Assembly: GCF_048771995.1 (NCBI RefSeq)
Contig: NC_133064.1
Span: 23,167,001 to 23,231,000, forward strand
Direction of reading: 5' to 3'
Source of the DNA: Taeniopygia guttata
Lineage: Eukaryota; Chordata; Aves; Passeriformes; Estrildidae
Length of the DNA stretch: 64,000 nucleotides
Numbering within the stretch: the stretch's first letter is position 1; each line of letters opens with the position of its first letter. Shown one piece after another: positions 32,149-42,902 of the stretch. The position numbers were made by a program, and so were the translations under genes. The notes under the pieces were generated by a model. That model was not told where the DNA came from, ran no database searches, and saw only the letters and a list, made by a program, of their open reading frames with translations.

Positions 32149-33566
32149 TGTCGTGGTTTGACACGGAAGAAGAATTTTTCTGGAAGGGAGAGGTCAATTT
32201 GGACATTGACCAATTGAAGGTAGACACGCCTCTGAGAACACAGAGGGGTTAAAAGCAGAATTCCCAGGAGAACTCGCTCTCTTGGGTTCCGGTCAGCAGT
32301 CTGTGCAGGACTCTCCCCTGCCCGGCCACGAGCTGGGTGGGGGAGGGGAGAAGCCATGTGGCCTTCGGAGGTAGGCCCAAGGGTGGAGGGGCTGGAACCC
32401 GGGTTGGCCCCCTGCAGATGGAAGGGTGGACAAAATCTGGGATGTCTCCGTTCCCCCCAGAGTCTCTGTCTCTCCCAAGAGAGAAAAAGAGACAGCGGTG
32501 GTTTTATCAGCAATTCGCCGCAGGGAAGGAGAAGAGCGGGAGGGCCGCAAGGTGCCCAGCCGGGCTGTGGGAGCTGGAGCCTGGGCAGCAAGCCATCTCT
32601 GGGAGTCCGGACTTTTAACCCTTCCTGAGAAATGAAAGCTTTGTGAAATTTTTCTCCTCCTTGGTTTGACAAAAGAGAGGAAGAGAGACAGCCTGGGACC
32701 CAGGATGTTGGAAGGAGAAATTCTAGGTAGGAGGAGATGATGGAGTGGCTGTTTGGCTGGACTTTTTCTTGGTAGCCACAGACTGAACTGATCTTCTCCT
32801 CCAAAGAGAGACTGTATTTTAGGAGGATGCTGGTGAGCCAAAGAGACCATGCTTCAGCTGGGAAAAGACAGAAGTGGAGCGAACAGGGAAAAGTTAAGGA
32901 GGTTTGTGGTGGTGCCCCCTGTCTTCAGAGAGGAAGAAGAGAAGAAGATGTCTGTTCGTGGATCCTCGGCCCCAGGGGAAAATGGGGGGGACTGTTGGTC
33001 CCAAAAATGAAAAACTGAACTGTTGTTTTTTCCCCTCTTGGCAGGGCATCCTTGAAAGGAAAAATCCTAAAAGCAGTCTGTCCATCCATGCATTGGTGGT
33101 GAGAGCAGTGTGCATGGAAAGGAGAGGGTCACCACTGGCAAACTTTTTTTTCTCCGGGCGGTGCCATGTGGTGACATGGAAGCACATGATGTGGCAGCTG
33201 TGTTTCTTGGGGGGTCTGTGGCACAAGAGAGACTCCTGTCTCCCTGCAGATGGACTGGGTGTTGATTATCTGGAGGGTGGAAACCTGATTGGGGTCCAGA
33301 TTGTGTCTCACTGTGGTTTGTTGGAGTTGAGTGATGGGAGGAGGAATGCTTTAGAAGGTTTTCATTTTGAATTGTGTGTGTTTCTTTCTTCTTCCCCCCC
33401 CCCCCTTTTATAGTAGCATAGTGGTAGTAGTTTATTAAAGTTTTTTTACTTATTATTAAGCTTGGGCCTGCTTTGCTCTGTTCTCGATCGCATTTCACAG
33501 GATTCAGTTGAGAAATTGCATTTTCATGGGGGGGCACTGGCATTGTGCCAGTGTCAAACCATGACA
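32149..33566 (+). mobile_element. 1.4-kb solo LTR with 16-bp inverted ends, copy 1
   Basis: 1418 bp bracketed by a perfect 5-bp duplication GGTGG (32144-32148, 33567-33571). The ends are TGTCGTGGTTTGACAC and GTGTCAAACCATGACA, an inverted repeat with one mismatch. Plus orientation is favoured by an ATTAAA near 33434 followed by a T-rich stretch. Two further copies lie at 43915 and 54308 in the opposite orientation. Long frames inside show no known motif and are not conserved between copies. Confidence 0.88.
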
Positions 33567-33571
33567 GGTGG

Positions 33572-34570
33572 CATCTTTTGAATCTTGTCCTCTCGCAGTT
33601 TGAACCCTGCAGTAACCAATGCATTGGTTGCCAGGTCAAGCGCGTGTGTAAGAAGATCATCACTGGGAGCACAAATCAAGATATCATCCATATAATGTTG
33701 GATGATTACGCCCTCGGTGGCTGTACGGACTGGGGTCAGCAATGAAGCTACATACCGCTGGCAGATGGTGGGTGAGCATTTGAGGCCCTGTGGCAACACT
33801 CGCCAATGGTACTGCTCCATTGGGGCTTCTCGGTTGACGGACGGAACCAAGAAGGCAAAACGTGGCGCGTCTTCCGGGTGCAAGGGGATATGAAAGAAGC
33901 AATTTTTTATGTCAATTACATCCAATTCCCAATCTTTTGGTAGCATTGTGGGGGACGGCATCCCTGGTTGGAGGGTCCCATATTTTCGATCACATTGTTG
34001 ATGGCACGGAGGTCGTGGAGCAGCCGCCATTCGTCTTTGCCTGGTTTTTTCAGGACAAAGACGGGGGAATTCCAAGGAGATGTTGTTTCTTGGATATGTC
34101 CCTTGGCAAGTTGCTCTGCCACGAGCTTTTGGAGCGCTTTTAATTTTTGTTTATTGAGCGGCCACTGCTCTACCCAGATCGGAACATCAGAAAGCCAATT
34201 CAACTTTTGGGTAGGACGCTCCTCAGTGACCGCTGCCCGAAAAACCTGGGGGGTAGGAATGGTCAATGTGACCCCCCACTGGGTCATTAGGTCCCTTCCC
34301 CACAGGGGCTCTGTGTAATCTAGAACAAATGGACGTAGGTAAGCTGATTGTCCGTTTGGCCCCTCAAATTTTATGATGTTTTTTGACTGTTTTGCCAATT
34401 GTGCCCCTCCAACACCTTGAATGTGTCCAGCCACGTTCTGCAACTCCCAACGCGACGGCCAATCCCGTGAGGGGATGACCGTGACGTCTGCCCCTGTGTC
34501 CTAGAGGCCGTTAAGCCACTTGTGCTCACCGCCATTCCACATGTAACACGCGATCTTGGGTCTTTCCTTC
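33572..34570 (-). pseudogene. pro-pol: Protease and RT fingers/palm of ERV 'b'
   Basis: Minus strand. Protease starts near 34505 with [14 protein letters not shown], directly preceded by a stop codon, and ends with [13 protein letters not shown] begins with [19 protein letters not shown] and DLRAIN, then [17 protein letters not shown] and LPQGLKCSPTICQ, and the catalytic YMDD at 33683-33694. The protease active site and RT metal ligands are present, but a frameshift near 33920-33980 divides the fingers from the palm. The enzyme would copy viral RNA into DNA in the capsid; this copy is dead. Confidence 0.88.
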
Positions 34571-34635
34571 CCAATTACCTGGGCCTGACACACCTCGTAG
34601 ATTTTCTCTGCAGTTTTCATCCATAGGTCTTCCGG

Positions 34636-35148
34636 TTAGACGGGGGCCCCAGATACAGGTATGGCCTGGGCGATGATTTGCCCTTTGGGAAGGTAGACTG
34701 GCGGGTGAGCACAGTGCAGCCACAGCACCAGATGTTTAGGGTTTGCAGATGTTAAATTGGGTGCGATAGTGATGTCGAGTGGCGTGTATTTTGTGTCCCC
34801 AAGGACGATGTACTTACTGTGGAGTCTCCTCCAGGTCCCTGGGTCCTGTGTGTCAACAGTTACAAAGTGCCAATTGCTGTCCCTGAGCAGTAGGGGTTCC
34901 GTTAGGGCCAACCTGTATGGAGAGAAGTTGGACTGGGTGTTAAGGATTGGCCTGGGATGGTCGGGGTCCCGACCAAGCCATGCCTGCGAGATGAAATTCC
35001 CGACTCCCCCCACGCAGGCTGGTTCACCAGCTCTTATTCCCCTATTGTGCAATCCAGTAATGTCATGTCTGGTTTTAGAGTTCTTGTCCTCACATGGGTA
35101 TGCTAATGTGTTGTCCCTCCTGTCCCCTGATGTTATGTTTCCCACCAA
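34636..35148 (-). pseudogene. dUTPase-like domain of ERV 'b'
   Basis: A minus-strand open stretch of 170 residues between nucleocapsid and protease, the place of the dUTPase domain in betaretroviruses. The end PVYLPKGQIIAQAIPV resembles the conserved late motif of trimeric dUTPases (proline, lysine-glycine, then IAQ). The catalytic motif with the essential aspartate is not obvious to me, so the domain may be inactive or very divergent. It could instead be an unrelated insert with a chance motif. Position favours the dUTPase reading. Confidence 0.55.
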
Positions 35149-35186
35149 ATTTGTGTCCTCACGCAGGGAGGGACTGCGCTGAGAGA

Positions 35187-37020
35187 CTAGTTTTTTGATT
35201 GTCCCCCTGGGTTGGAGGCACCTTGCCCTTGCTGTTGGTTTTTAAAACGTAAGAAGTCCTCTTTGAGGGGGCAATGAGATGCCCAGTGTACTTTCTTATT
35301 GCAGAGGTTGCAGGGCCTTCCTGGGTGGTAACCTTTGGGGGGTGGCCCAGTGAAGCAGCGCGCAGGAGCTGGGGTTGCGGATGGCGTGTGGGCTTCGGCA
35401 AAGGAGACTCTCCGTGATGGCGTTCGGGGAGTCCCCTGCAGATCCTTTGATGGCAGGGTGACCTTTCGAGCGCACACGTCCAGCATGTCTTGGAGTGTTG
35501 GCTCTGGGTCGAGGGGCAGGCTTAGCATTGCCTGTTGGCAGGCTTCATTGGCGTTCTGCAGGGCGATTTGCTTCACCATGCCTTGCCTCAATCCCTCCTC
35601 TGGAACCTGTGCTTCAGCTGCCCTGTACAACCTGTCTATGAAACTAACAAAAGATTCCTGTGTCTCCTGCTTGAGAGAAAAACAGTTAACAACAGGACCA
35701 CTGGGTCTTAACTTAAAGAATGCTTTTTCTGCCACCTTGGCAGTTGCTGCCAATGCCCCTCTTGGGATCTTTTCAGCTTGCGTTGTTGCCACGTCCCATT
35801 CACCCATCCCGCACAGATGATCAATGGTCAACATGCCCCCATCGGTGTCAGAGGAGGTCTCGGCTTTTGCCCAAAGCTGGGGTAATGTATCTTGTACCTC
35901 CCGCCTCCATGCAGATTCCCATACCAAAAACTCAGCTTGAGTAATCAAGCATGAAAACAGAGCGCGCATGTCAGCAGGGACATACTCGTTGGATGAAAGT
36001 GTGGCTTTTAAAAGCCCTCGAAAGTATTCACTTTCCCGGCCGAACTCCTTTTGGGCTTTGCAGACATCCCTAATCACAGCCTGTGGGATAGGGGCCCACT
36101 GTGCGAGGGGTCTGCCCCTCTGCCGCGGCGTGTAGGTGACTGGTGCGGCAGAAAAAGCGAGCGGGGGTTTCGGCAGGTCGCGGCTTCCCCCCTCCCCCCC
36201 CTTCTCCCCCTCCCCCCCCCTCGGGAACCGAGGCGTAGGAACCAGAGGGCGGGTCGTGGGAACCGAGGGCATTGTCAGGACCAGGGCTAGGGGTTGTGGC
36301 TGGTGTTACATCACCCGCAGGGGTGGGGTCGGAGGGAGGACTGCTGAATGATTCATTAGGGGAGGTGCCAGAAGGGGGTGGAGAGAAGGAGTGGGTGGAG
36401 AAGTCTCGGGAGTGGGAGGGGTTGGCTGTAGGGCGAAAGGGGTTGTTGGGAGACAAAGCACGGAGGGAGGGGGATGGGGGTGCCATGCGGTCCCCTCCAT
36501 CTTGTGCCCTGGGGTAGGGAAGGGAATCATTTTGGAAAAGGTTCGGGGAAGGTCGTGGAGAGGGATCGGGGGGTTTAAAACTCACAACTTTACTACTATG
36601 GTGCAGGGCTGTACAAGGAGAGGGACTTTGGGGATGGGAAGAGTGCAGGGCGATGCCAGCATTGCCTTGCGATGGAACCTGGGGGTTGACAGAGAGGCCA
36701 GAATCTGCCTGCGGCGACTGCCGGGATGCCTGTCTGAGAATCCCCGGGCTAGGGAGAGAGGGACAGGAGAGGGAGTTTGGGTGGCTTGGGGGGCAGCGTT
36801 CGCCCTGGCGTGGCTCTGGCTTCCCTTCGCAGTTATTTTTGACAATATTTCTCAATTGGATTGCCAGATGGATGAAAATTGAGAGGGACGAGTCCTCCTT
36901 TTGAAAGATTTCTTTTTCAACCCGGTCCCAGAATTGAATTTGGTATAAATTTGCCTGCGAGATGTCCTGGAAGGACTGCAGAAGCCACTGGGCAAAACGC
37001 TTCACGTCTGACTTTTTACA
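35187..37020 (-). pseudogene. gag: gag of ERV 'b' (matrix, proline-rich region, capsid, nucleocapsid)
   Basis: Minus strand. 37005-36070 reads matrix (MKRFAQWLLQSFQDIS) followed by a long Pro/Ser-rich segment and a Gly-rich run. 36272-35187 reads, in an overlapping frame, capsid with YTPRQRGRPLAQWAPIPQ, a major homology region QETQESFVSFIDRLYRA (about 35665-35615) and one zinc knuckle CNLCNKKVHWASHC (about 35315-35270). The frame change at about 36070-36270 breaks the gene. Two knuckles are usual in this class; only one is visible. Confidence 0.85.
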
Positions 37021-37542
37021 TCTCTTTCCTCCCCCAACTAGAATTCCTAGGATTTGAACGTAAATTCTCTCTGCGACACAGACAATTTTGCACCCATTTT
37101 GTAGATTTTAAAGCGTGTCGCGAAACTCGCGGCTGGTAAAATAACAACAGAAAAAAAAACCCCTCTATCGGAGCGCTAGGAACGCCTGCCTTACACACTC
37201 CCTGCCGCGGGAGAACAAAATGTGGGATCTTATCGCCCCCTTGTGGGAGAAAGAGAAACCCACCCCAAAAGGAGCAAGGCGTGCACAGCCCAGGGGACCC
37301 TGGTAACTCACCACGGGTCCAGCGATGTCCGAAGGGGAAACGAAAAGTCCAGCTGCGAAGTTTTCACCGTGGGTGGACCGAACTCCAGTGGTGCAAGCCA
37401 AAGCTGCCGGTCCCACCCCTCTGGAAGCCCTGGCTCCCTAAAACAACGCCGCGGCTTGCAAGGGTGTTGTAACGTCCACGAGGTAAATCCACCAGCCTCT
37501 CGGGGCTCGGCGGTCCTCAGTCCATGTTCCTGGAGCTCCCAA
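37021..37542 (-). other. Leader of ERV 'b'
   Basis: Between primer site and gag on the minus strand. No long convincing gene; a short frame at 37198-37016 may be the extreme start of matrix in a shifted frame. Confidence 0.45.
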
Positions 37543-37560
37543 GCAACGTGTTGGGCGCCA
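37543..37560 (-). promoter_or_regulatory. Primer binding site of ERV 'b', tRNA-Lys-like
   Basis: The minus strand reads TGGCGCCCAACACGTTGC, 4 bp inside the 5' LTR; its first 11 bases match the tRNA-Lys(CUU) 3' end exactly. Confidence 0.75.
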
Positions 37561-37564
37561 CAAC

Positions 37565-37932
37565 TGCCGGGGTGCTCTCTTTTTCCCCCCTTTCCCAGCT
37601 AGCTCTGTGGGGGGAGGGGAGCGCGGGCAGTTTCCATCTTTCCTGGAAAGCCCTTGTGGGCGTCGGCCGGAGCTACGTGGGTCTGAGAGCAAGCGGCGAG
37701 TCCCACGGCGAATAAAAGGAGAGAGACTTTTCTCCCGCAGGCAGAATTCCGGTTTATTGCAGCTTGGCTGGGAAAGCAAAAACCGAAATGGCTGCGGCTT
37801 GCCGTGCCAGAGTTTGTTTGTGCCGCTCTGCCGATCAGGGGCGGGGCGGCACGCCCTGGAGCTGGCTAAGAGCCAGGAGAGGCGGCACGCGAGGCTGCGG
37901 CGCGGTTGCAGACTCACGCGGGTGCCGTGGCG
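37565..37932 (-). mobile_element. 5' LTR of ERV 'b', part proximal to the primer site
   Basis: This part (TGCCGGGGTGC...) continues at 41706-42159 after the ERV 'e' insertion. Together they match the 3' LTR at 23891-24711. Confidence 0.9.
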
Positions 37933-38278
37933 TGTGGTAGATAGGGACAGGCGGAGCGGAAGACCACGGGATGTGACGGAAAGATAGACCCTTCCCCCTC
38001 TCCCTGCCCCACGCTATCCATTAACCCCAGGAGCATGTAACCACACCTAACCCAGTAACTTTCCACTCCCGACTAACCCCTGGGACCCCCCAACCCCCCT
38101 CTGACGTAGCAAAGACCCCCAAGACTATTTAAACCCACGAGATGAGATAATAAAGGCTTTTCGACCGTCTGCCACATTGGTATCTGCGTGCGTTGATTAG
38201 CCCGAGTGGCCTGGGCGAGACCAGGCTGCCGTGCTGCCACTTGAACCAGGTCGCCCGTTGCCCTTTATAAAGGCAACA
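37933..38278 (+). mobile_element. 5' LTR of ERV 'e'
   Basis: 346 bp with ends TGTGGTAG and GGCAACA. TATTTAA lies at about 38126 and AATAAA at 38149-38154. Confidence 0.94.
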
Positions 38279-38281
38279 TAC

Positions 38282-38299
38282 TGGTGCCGAAACCCGGGA
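38282..38299 (+). promoter_or_regulatory. Primer binding site of ERV 'e', tRNA-Phe
   Basis: TGGTGCCGAAACCCGGGA, 3 bp after the LTR. The same 18-base site is known from other class II elements primed by tRNA-Phe. Confidence 0.9.
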
Positions 38300-38412
38300 G
38301 AAAAAAAAGGAAAAATTCCCCCGGCGGTCGGGATACGCCTGGACGGGAGCAGCGGCCGGAACGGTCAGACCGTATCTTGGCGCAGGGAGACGTCCCGGGA
38401 CCCGCGAGCGTC

Positions 38413-39609
38413 ATGGGCAGCGTCGCATGGTTCGTGAGTATGATTTGTGGGCAATGGAGTATCGAATTTAAGCTCAAGGACTTTTATCTTGCTATAGCGA
38501 GGCTGCTTGAGCTTGAGGCAACCGAATGCTCAGTGGATGCTATGCATCCGGGAATATGGGAACAGTGTACAGCCACGCTGGCCGGGGAGGCGAAATCCTC
38601 AGGCAGTGGCGAGAGCGTTACGGCACGGGGCAAGGTAGAAAAAGCTCCGCGCAAGGCAATAGAAAAGCAAGAGACGCAGAGTGCAGCGCGTATGTGTTTA
38701 TTAGTTAGACCCGGGCTCGGGGGGGGGGCGAAAGCGCAGACCGTCCCTGAAGAAGATCCGCCCGGGAACGGAGACCCGGGGGGGCTCAGCGCGACACCCC
38801 CTTCCCCAGATCAGAGCCCAACCCCCGCCGCAGAAGCCCCCCGAAACACCTCCGCCGCGGAAACCCCCCGAAAAACCCCCGCCGCAAAACCCCCCTGAGA
38901 GACCGCAGCTTCCTCCGTCCCACCGCCGCCGTCGGTCAGAGATCCGTTGTCAGAGGCGCTGCGGCGCGCGGAGTGCTTCTGGCAGGAGCTGGCAGAAGAA
39001 GCCAGAGTCGCAGAAACCGCAGCTCGGGTGAAAACGCTAACCGCGTGGCCATGCTATCCCTTTGAAAATGGCGCCGGGCGCCATAGAGGGGGGTGGGGCG
39101 CAAGTAATCTCGGCGCGAAAACTCGAGAGCTGCGCGATTTCAGGGGCGCGCGTGCGTTGGAGAAAGAGGCGGGGAGCGGCAGAGGGCAGAGAGCCAATCG
39201 GCGGCCGCGCCAGGCGCCGCCACCATATAAGGAAGAAACCACCCCCCGCGGGAGGCGCAGCGAGCCCGGGGGGCGGGAGCGGCCCCACCCCCGTGGGGAG
39301 GAGCGAGCTCGGGGCCGGACAAAACAGCACCGAGCCCCGGAAATACGCTGGCATTTGACTTCCGTCGCGGAGCCCAGCATCAGCTCCGCCGGCTCCTCCG
39401 AGCCGGCGGAAGCCGCCCGGAACTCTGAAACGGAGAGAACAAAGCCAACGCGATTCAAAACAAAACCGAATAGAGTTCTAAGCCGCACCGAAAAGCGGTC
39501 ACAATACGAACCGACCCAGTTTTACCAGCTGGGGAAAAATACCCCTTGGAGCTGCGGGAGGAAAGAGCATCTCGCTCAGGAATGCGGGTCCCAGCCCCCG
39601 GAGACATGA
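38413..39609 (+). pseudogene. gag: gag of ERV 'e', capsid deleted
   Basis: The ATG at 38413 gives MGSVAWFVSMICGQW, with a glycine at position 2 suited to myristoylation; it aligns with the ERV 'f' start. Matrix is followed by a Pro-rich segment, an in-frame TGA at 38896-38898, then the same frame resumes (ALRRAECFWQELAEEAR) through an Arg/Pro/Gly-rich region. After SQYEPTQFYQLGKN the capsid is missing and the reading jumps to a zinc-knuckle remnant (WSCGRKEHLAQEC) whose first cysteine is lost. It ends with TGA at 39607-39609. Capsid and its homology region are present in ERV 'f' but deleted here. Confidence 0.85.
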
Positions 39610-39960
39610 GACGGGGGGCGGGGGGGGGCACGCGGGCCGAACTCAGCCTCCTCCCACCGCAAGCAGCGCCTGTGCCGCATGGTCAGCGGGGAACACCCCG
39701 ATACGGGACCCCTGGGTGGCCCTAGACATGAAAGTGGGGAGAAAGCCCCCGAAGGGGGGGGACGCGCCGCCTCTGTGGCAGTCAGGACCCCCACGTGGTG
39801 GGACTTCAGTTTTGGGCAGACACAGGAGCAGACTGCTCAATCCTGCCCCAAGCCCCATGGCCCCAACACTGGCGGTGCAGGGAGGTCCCTCCAGTGAACG
39901 GGGTGGGAGGGCTGTCCCGAGCTTGGAAAAGCACCCAATTGGTAGCTATAACGCTGAGAA
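39610..39960 (+). pseudogene. pro: Protease N-terminal fragment of ERV 'e'
   Basis: In a different frame from gag, the reading FWADTGADCSILPQ (about 39807-39850) contains the aspartic protease triplet DTG. The fragment runs to about 39960 and passes straight into the env leader region, so the rest of protease and all of pol are deleted. The frame change from gag fits the -1 frameshifting used by class II elements, but no slippery site was located. Confidence 0.7.
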
Positions 39961-39983
39961 GCTGTGAGTTCTATTTGCAGGAC

Positions 39984-41191
39984 ATGCTCGTGGACTGTCC
40001 CCGTGATGCATACACCCCTGCTCCAGAGAGAGATAACAGACCACCAAACTGCCAGACGAAACCCCAGAATCCCACGGCGGTGAGACCCAAACATGAACAA
40101 GGTCTCTGTGCAATTTTACTATTGAGGCTTGTGGCAGGGGGACAAGCTGACCCAGGCCACCACCCTCACCAACCATTTAAGTGAATCATGCAACATCTAT
40201 CAAGTGACAAGGTGCTCAAAGAAGTCACCACAGTAAATACCCCATCCTTCGTGTTCCACATAGCCAACCTGTTTAGAAGCTACCTTACTAACCCTAAATG
40301 AAACCAAATTGAACCTGACTAACCCCTATTAGTTCTACTATAATGTTAAAACCCCCTTTTCTACGAAAGCATTGCTTTAGACACCCCCTTAAGTTACTCC
40401 ACAGCCAGTGCCCCCCACCAGTGCAAGTGGGACACTCCCCGCAGAGGACCAATAAGTGTGTAATCCCATCTGCATCTGGGATATAGGTTTGCCAGAGATC
40501 CAGAGTGAATCCTTGTGAGTTCCTTGCCAAATTTAATAACTCTATCAATTTCTGTATCCAAGTTCTGACTGTTGTAGGATCCTGTACCACTCAGACGAAG
40601 AAACATACCACCTTCTTGAAGAACCTGACAGACTCCACAAAAGAGAAATTAACCATCGCAATGCTGCTTAGCCTAGGAGCAGCTGGCACAGCCACGGGCG
40701 TCTCAGCCATTGCAACCCAGCAGCACGGACTCTCTCAGCTGCAAATGACCATCGACGAGGACCTGCAGAGGATCGAGAAGTCCATCTCCTATTTAGAGAA
40801 ATCTGTCTCTTCGCTTTCAGAAGTGGTCTTACAAAATAGGCGGGGACTGGACCTTTTGTTCATGCAGCAGGGAGGACTGTGCGCAGCCTTGAAAGAGGAG
40901 TGCTGCTTCTACGCAGATCATACGGGAGTCGTTAAAGACTCCATGGCAGAACTCCGAGACAGACTGGCTCAGAGAAAGAGAGACAGGGAAACCCAACAGA
41001 GCTGGTTTGAATCCTGGTTCAATCAATCACCTTGGCTCACCACTTTAATTTCCGCCCTGGTAGGTCCACTGGCAATACTGCTTTTAGCTATTACCATAGG
41101 ACCATGCCTGCTGAACAAACTAGTCTCGTTTGTTCAGGCCCGTCTGGAAAGGGCAAACATTCTGTTCATAGGACACCAACAAATGCTGTAA
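39984..41191 (+). pseudogene. env: env of ERV 'e', SU mostly deleted, TM largely intact
   Basis: The ATG at 39984 follows a splice acceptor-like TTTGCAG/GAC at 39980 and encodes the same leader as ERV 'f', ending at a TGA near 40182. Most of SU is missing or broken (40200-40500). From about 40505 a frame of 228 residues covers SU end and TM: fusion peptide ([16 protein letters not shown]), heptad helix, [25 protein letters not shown] (C-x6-CC), a second helix and a membrane anchor ([18 protein letters not shown]). TM is gammaretrovirus-type and nearly identical to that of ERV 'f', but here it stays in frame with the SU tail. Confidence 0.88.
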
Positions 41192-41359
41192 ACCAAAAAC
41201 TGCAAACAGAGTCAGAAGCTAAAGCCTTCAACACCTGCCTTGAAAAACTTACCCAGATTTACCAAACCACCCTTTCCTTAACAAGTTGCAAGTTTGTACC
41301 TCACTCCAGTGCCTATATCTACGACTACCTCATTTTGTATATGATAAGGAGGGGGGAGA

Positions 41360-41705
41360 TGTGGTAGATAGGGACAGGCGGAGCAGAAGACCACGGGATG
41401 TGACGGAAAGATAGACCCTTCCCCCTCTCCCTGCCCCACGCTATCCATTAATCCCAGGAGCATGTAACCACACCTAACCCAGTAAATTTCCACTCCCGAC
41501 TAACCCCTGAGACCCCCCACCCCCCCTCTGACGTAGCAAAGACCCCCAAGACTATTTAAACCCACGAGATGAGATAATAAAGGCTTTTCGACCGTCTACC
41601 ACATTGGTATCTGCGTGCATTGATTAGCCCGAGTGGCCTGGGCGAGACCAGGCTGCTGTGCTGCCACTTGAACCAGGTCGCCCGTTGCCCTTTATAAAGG
41701 CAACA
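41360..41705 (+). mobile_element. 3' LTR of ERV 'e'
   Basis: 346 bp, preceded by the purine run AAGGAGGGGGGAGA at 41346-41359. About eight differences from the 5' LTR. Confidence 0.94.
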
Positions 41706-42159
41706 GTGGCGGCAGCGGCGGCGGAGCGAAACAGCCGCGAGGGGCCGCCCAGAGCGGCGACGGCGGGGCGGCAGCAGAGCGCAGGGGCCAGCCGAGAGAA
41801 AAGCCCGGGGCGTCTCCCGCCTGCGGGTTAAGCACAGAACAGGGGAAACCCGGGTCAGTCAATGGCGTAACGCCATGGGGGGTCTGAGGGCAGTGGGGTG
41901 CAGGGGCACACCCAATGGGGAGCGGCCAGGTGGAGGGTCCCAGGTCGTCTGCCGACCCGGCAGTGTCCCAGGGCGGGATGCCGAGTGACTGACAGGCGGT
42001 CTGAGATGTAAACACAGTGACTTTGCACTTTCTCGGGAAAGCAAACCGCAGGGAGAGACAGGAAAACCCGGGGGGGTCGTTACAGAGCGTGGGGGGCTAC
42101 ATGGAATGAACTTATACATAATACAAATGTGGTAAAACATATAATAACACAATTCCGCA
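41706..42159 (-). mobile_element. 5' LTR of ERV 'b', distal part
   Basis: Begins with the duplicated GTGGCG and ends ...AATTCCGCA next to AGATGG. Continues 37565-37932. Confidence 0.88.
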
Positions 42160-42902
42160 AGATGGTACTTAGAGCAGCCAGGGAAAGGGCAAGGGAGGAT
42201 ATCTGCAACAGGCTCGTAATGGGAACCCTAGATGATAATTTTCCAACCGAGGATGCAGGGTGGGATCCTAATGCACCTGGGCATATGCAGAGGCTGAAGA
42301 AATATCAAGAGTGGGTCCAGATAGAAGTTCAGAATGCTGTGCATAAGACTATAAATTGGTCTAAATTGTATGAGATAAGGAGGGAGAAGAAAGAATCCCC
42401 TACTGAGTTTTTGGAAAGGCTTAAGGAAGCAGCAAGAAAATACACAGATCTCCAAATAGATGCACCACAAGCAAAGGTTCAGCTCGCTCTCATTTTCCTG
42501 GGGCAGTCACAGGATGACATTAGGAGAAAACTGCAAAAACTAGAAGGGGAAGATCGAAGAAATCTGGATAAATTGCTTGAAGTAGCTTGGAAAGTATACA
42601 ATAACAGGGAAAAAGACGCCAGTAAAAGACAACAGCAAAACCTCCTGGCAGTAATACAAGGGAAAGGAAACCCAGGCATGAGAGGGAGAGGCAGGGGACG
42701 CCGTGGACTGGGGAGGGGAGGTGGACTTGGCAGGAGACACGGGGGAACTGCTGTGCCAAAATTAGGATTTAACCAGTGCGCTTTCTGCAAACAAGAAGGT
42801 CACTGGAAGAATGAGTGCCCAAACCGGTTTTACGAAGGCAACCAGCCAAGCCAGGATCAAGATATTGCAAAATTAATGGTGCTGGGAGAACACAGCAGCT
42901 GA
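42160..42902 (+). pseudogene. gag: gag capsid end and nucleocapsid of the plus-strand gamma-like ERV
   Basis: Open from the ERV 'b' junction to TGA at 42900-42902. It shows capsid helices, the major homology region (ESPTEFLERLKEAARKYT, about 42397-42450), a charged helix, an Arg/Gly-rich run (RGRGRRGLGRGGGLGRR) and one zinc knuckle CAFCKQEGHWKNEC (C-x2-C-x4-H-x4-C, about 42777-42820). One knuckle and the following in-frame stop are gammaretroviral traits. It is separated from its N-terminal half by ERV 'b' and has a stop upstream (23746), so it is not functional, although this 3' half has no lesion. Confidence 0.9.

Larger units (their letters stand above)
37933..41705 (+). mobile_element. 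ERV 'e': pol-less ERV of the same family as 'f'
   Basis: A 3.8-kb element with two 346-bp LTRs, bracketed by a perfect 6-bp duplication GTGGCG (37927-37932, 41706-41711) inside the 5' LTR of ERV 'b'. Order is LTR, tRNA-Phe primer site, gag lacking capsid, protease start, env leader, deleted SU, TM, polypurine tract (41346-41359), LTR. The LTRs differ at about eight of 346 positions by eye, indicating a fairly recent insertion. Confidence 0.94.
23891..42159 (-). mobile_element. ERV 'b', class II (beta-like) ERV without env, with three nested insertions
   Basis: Bracketed by AGATCG (23885-23890) and AGATGG (42160-42165), a 6-bp duplication with one change. Minus-strand order is 5' LTR (37565-37932 plus 41706-42159, split by ERV 'e'), tRNA-Lys-like primer site, gag, dUTPase-like domain, protease, reverse transcriptase, RNase H, integrase, short non-coding tail, polypurine tract, 3' LTR (23891-24711). 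ERV 'f' (26303-31227), a 1.4-kb solo LTR (32149-33566) and ERV 'e' (37933-41705) interrupt it. Net of these it is about 8.2 kb. No env was found between integrase and LTR. Confidence 0.9.

Noticed and set aside
32061..33672. Minus-strand frames of 185-247 codons across the 1.4-kb LTR at 32149
   Set aside because: They cross the LTR border into ERV 'b', show no known motif and are not conserved in the other two copies.
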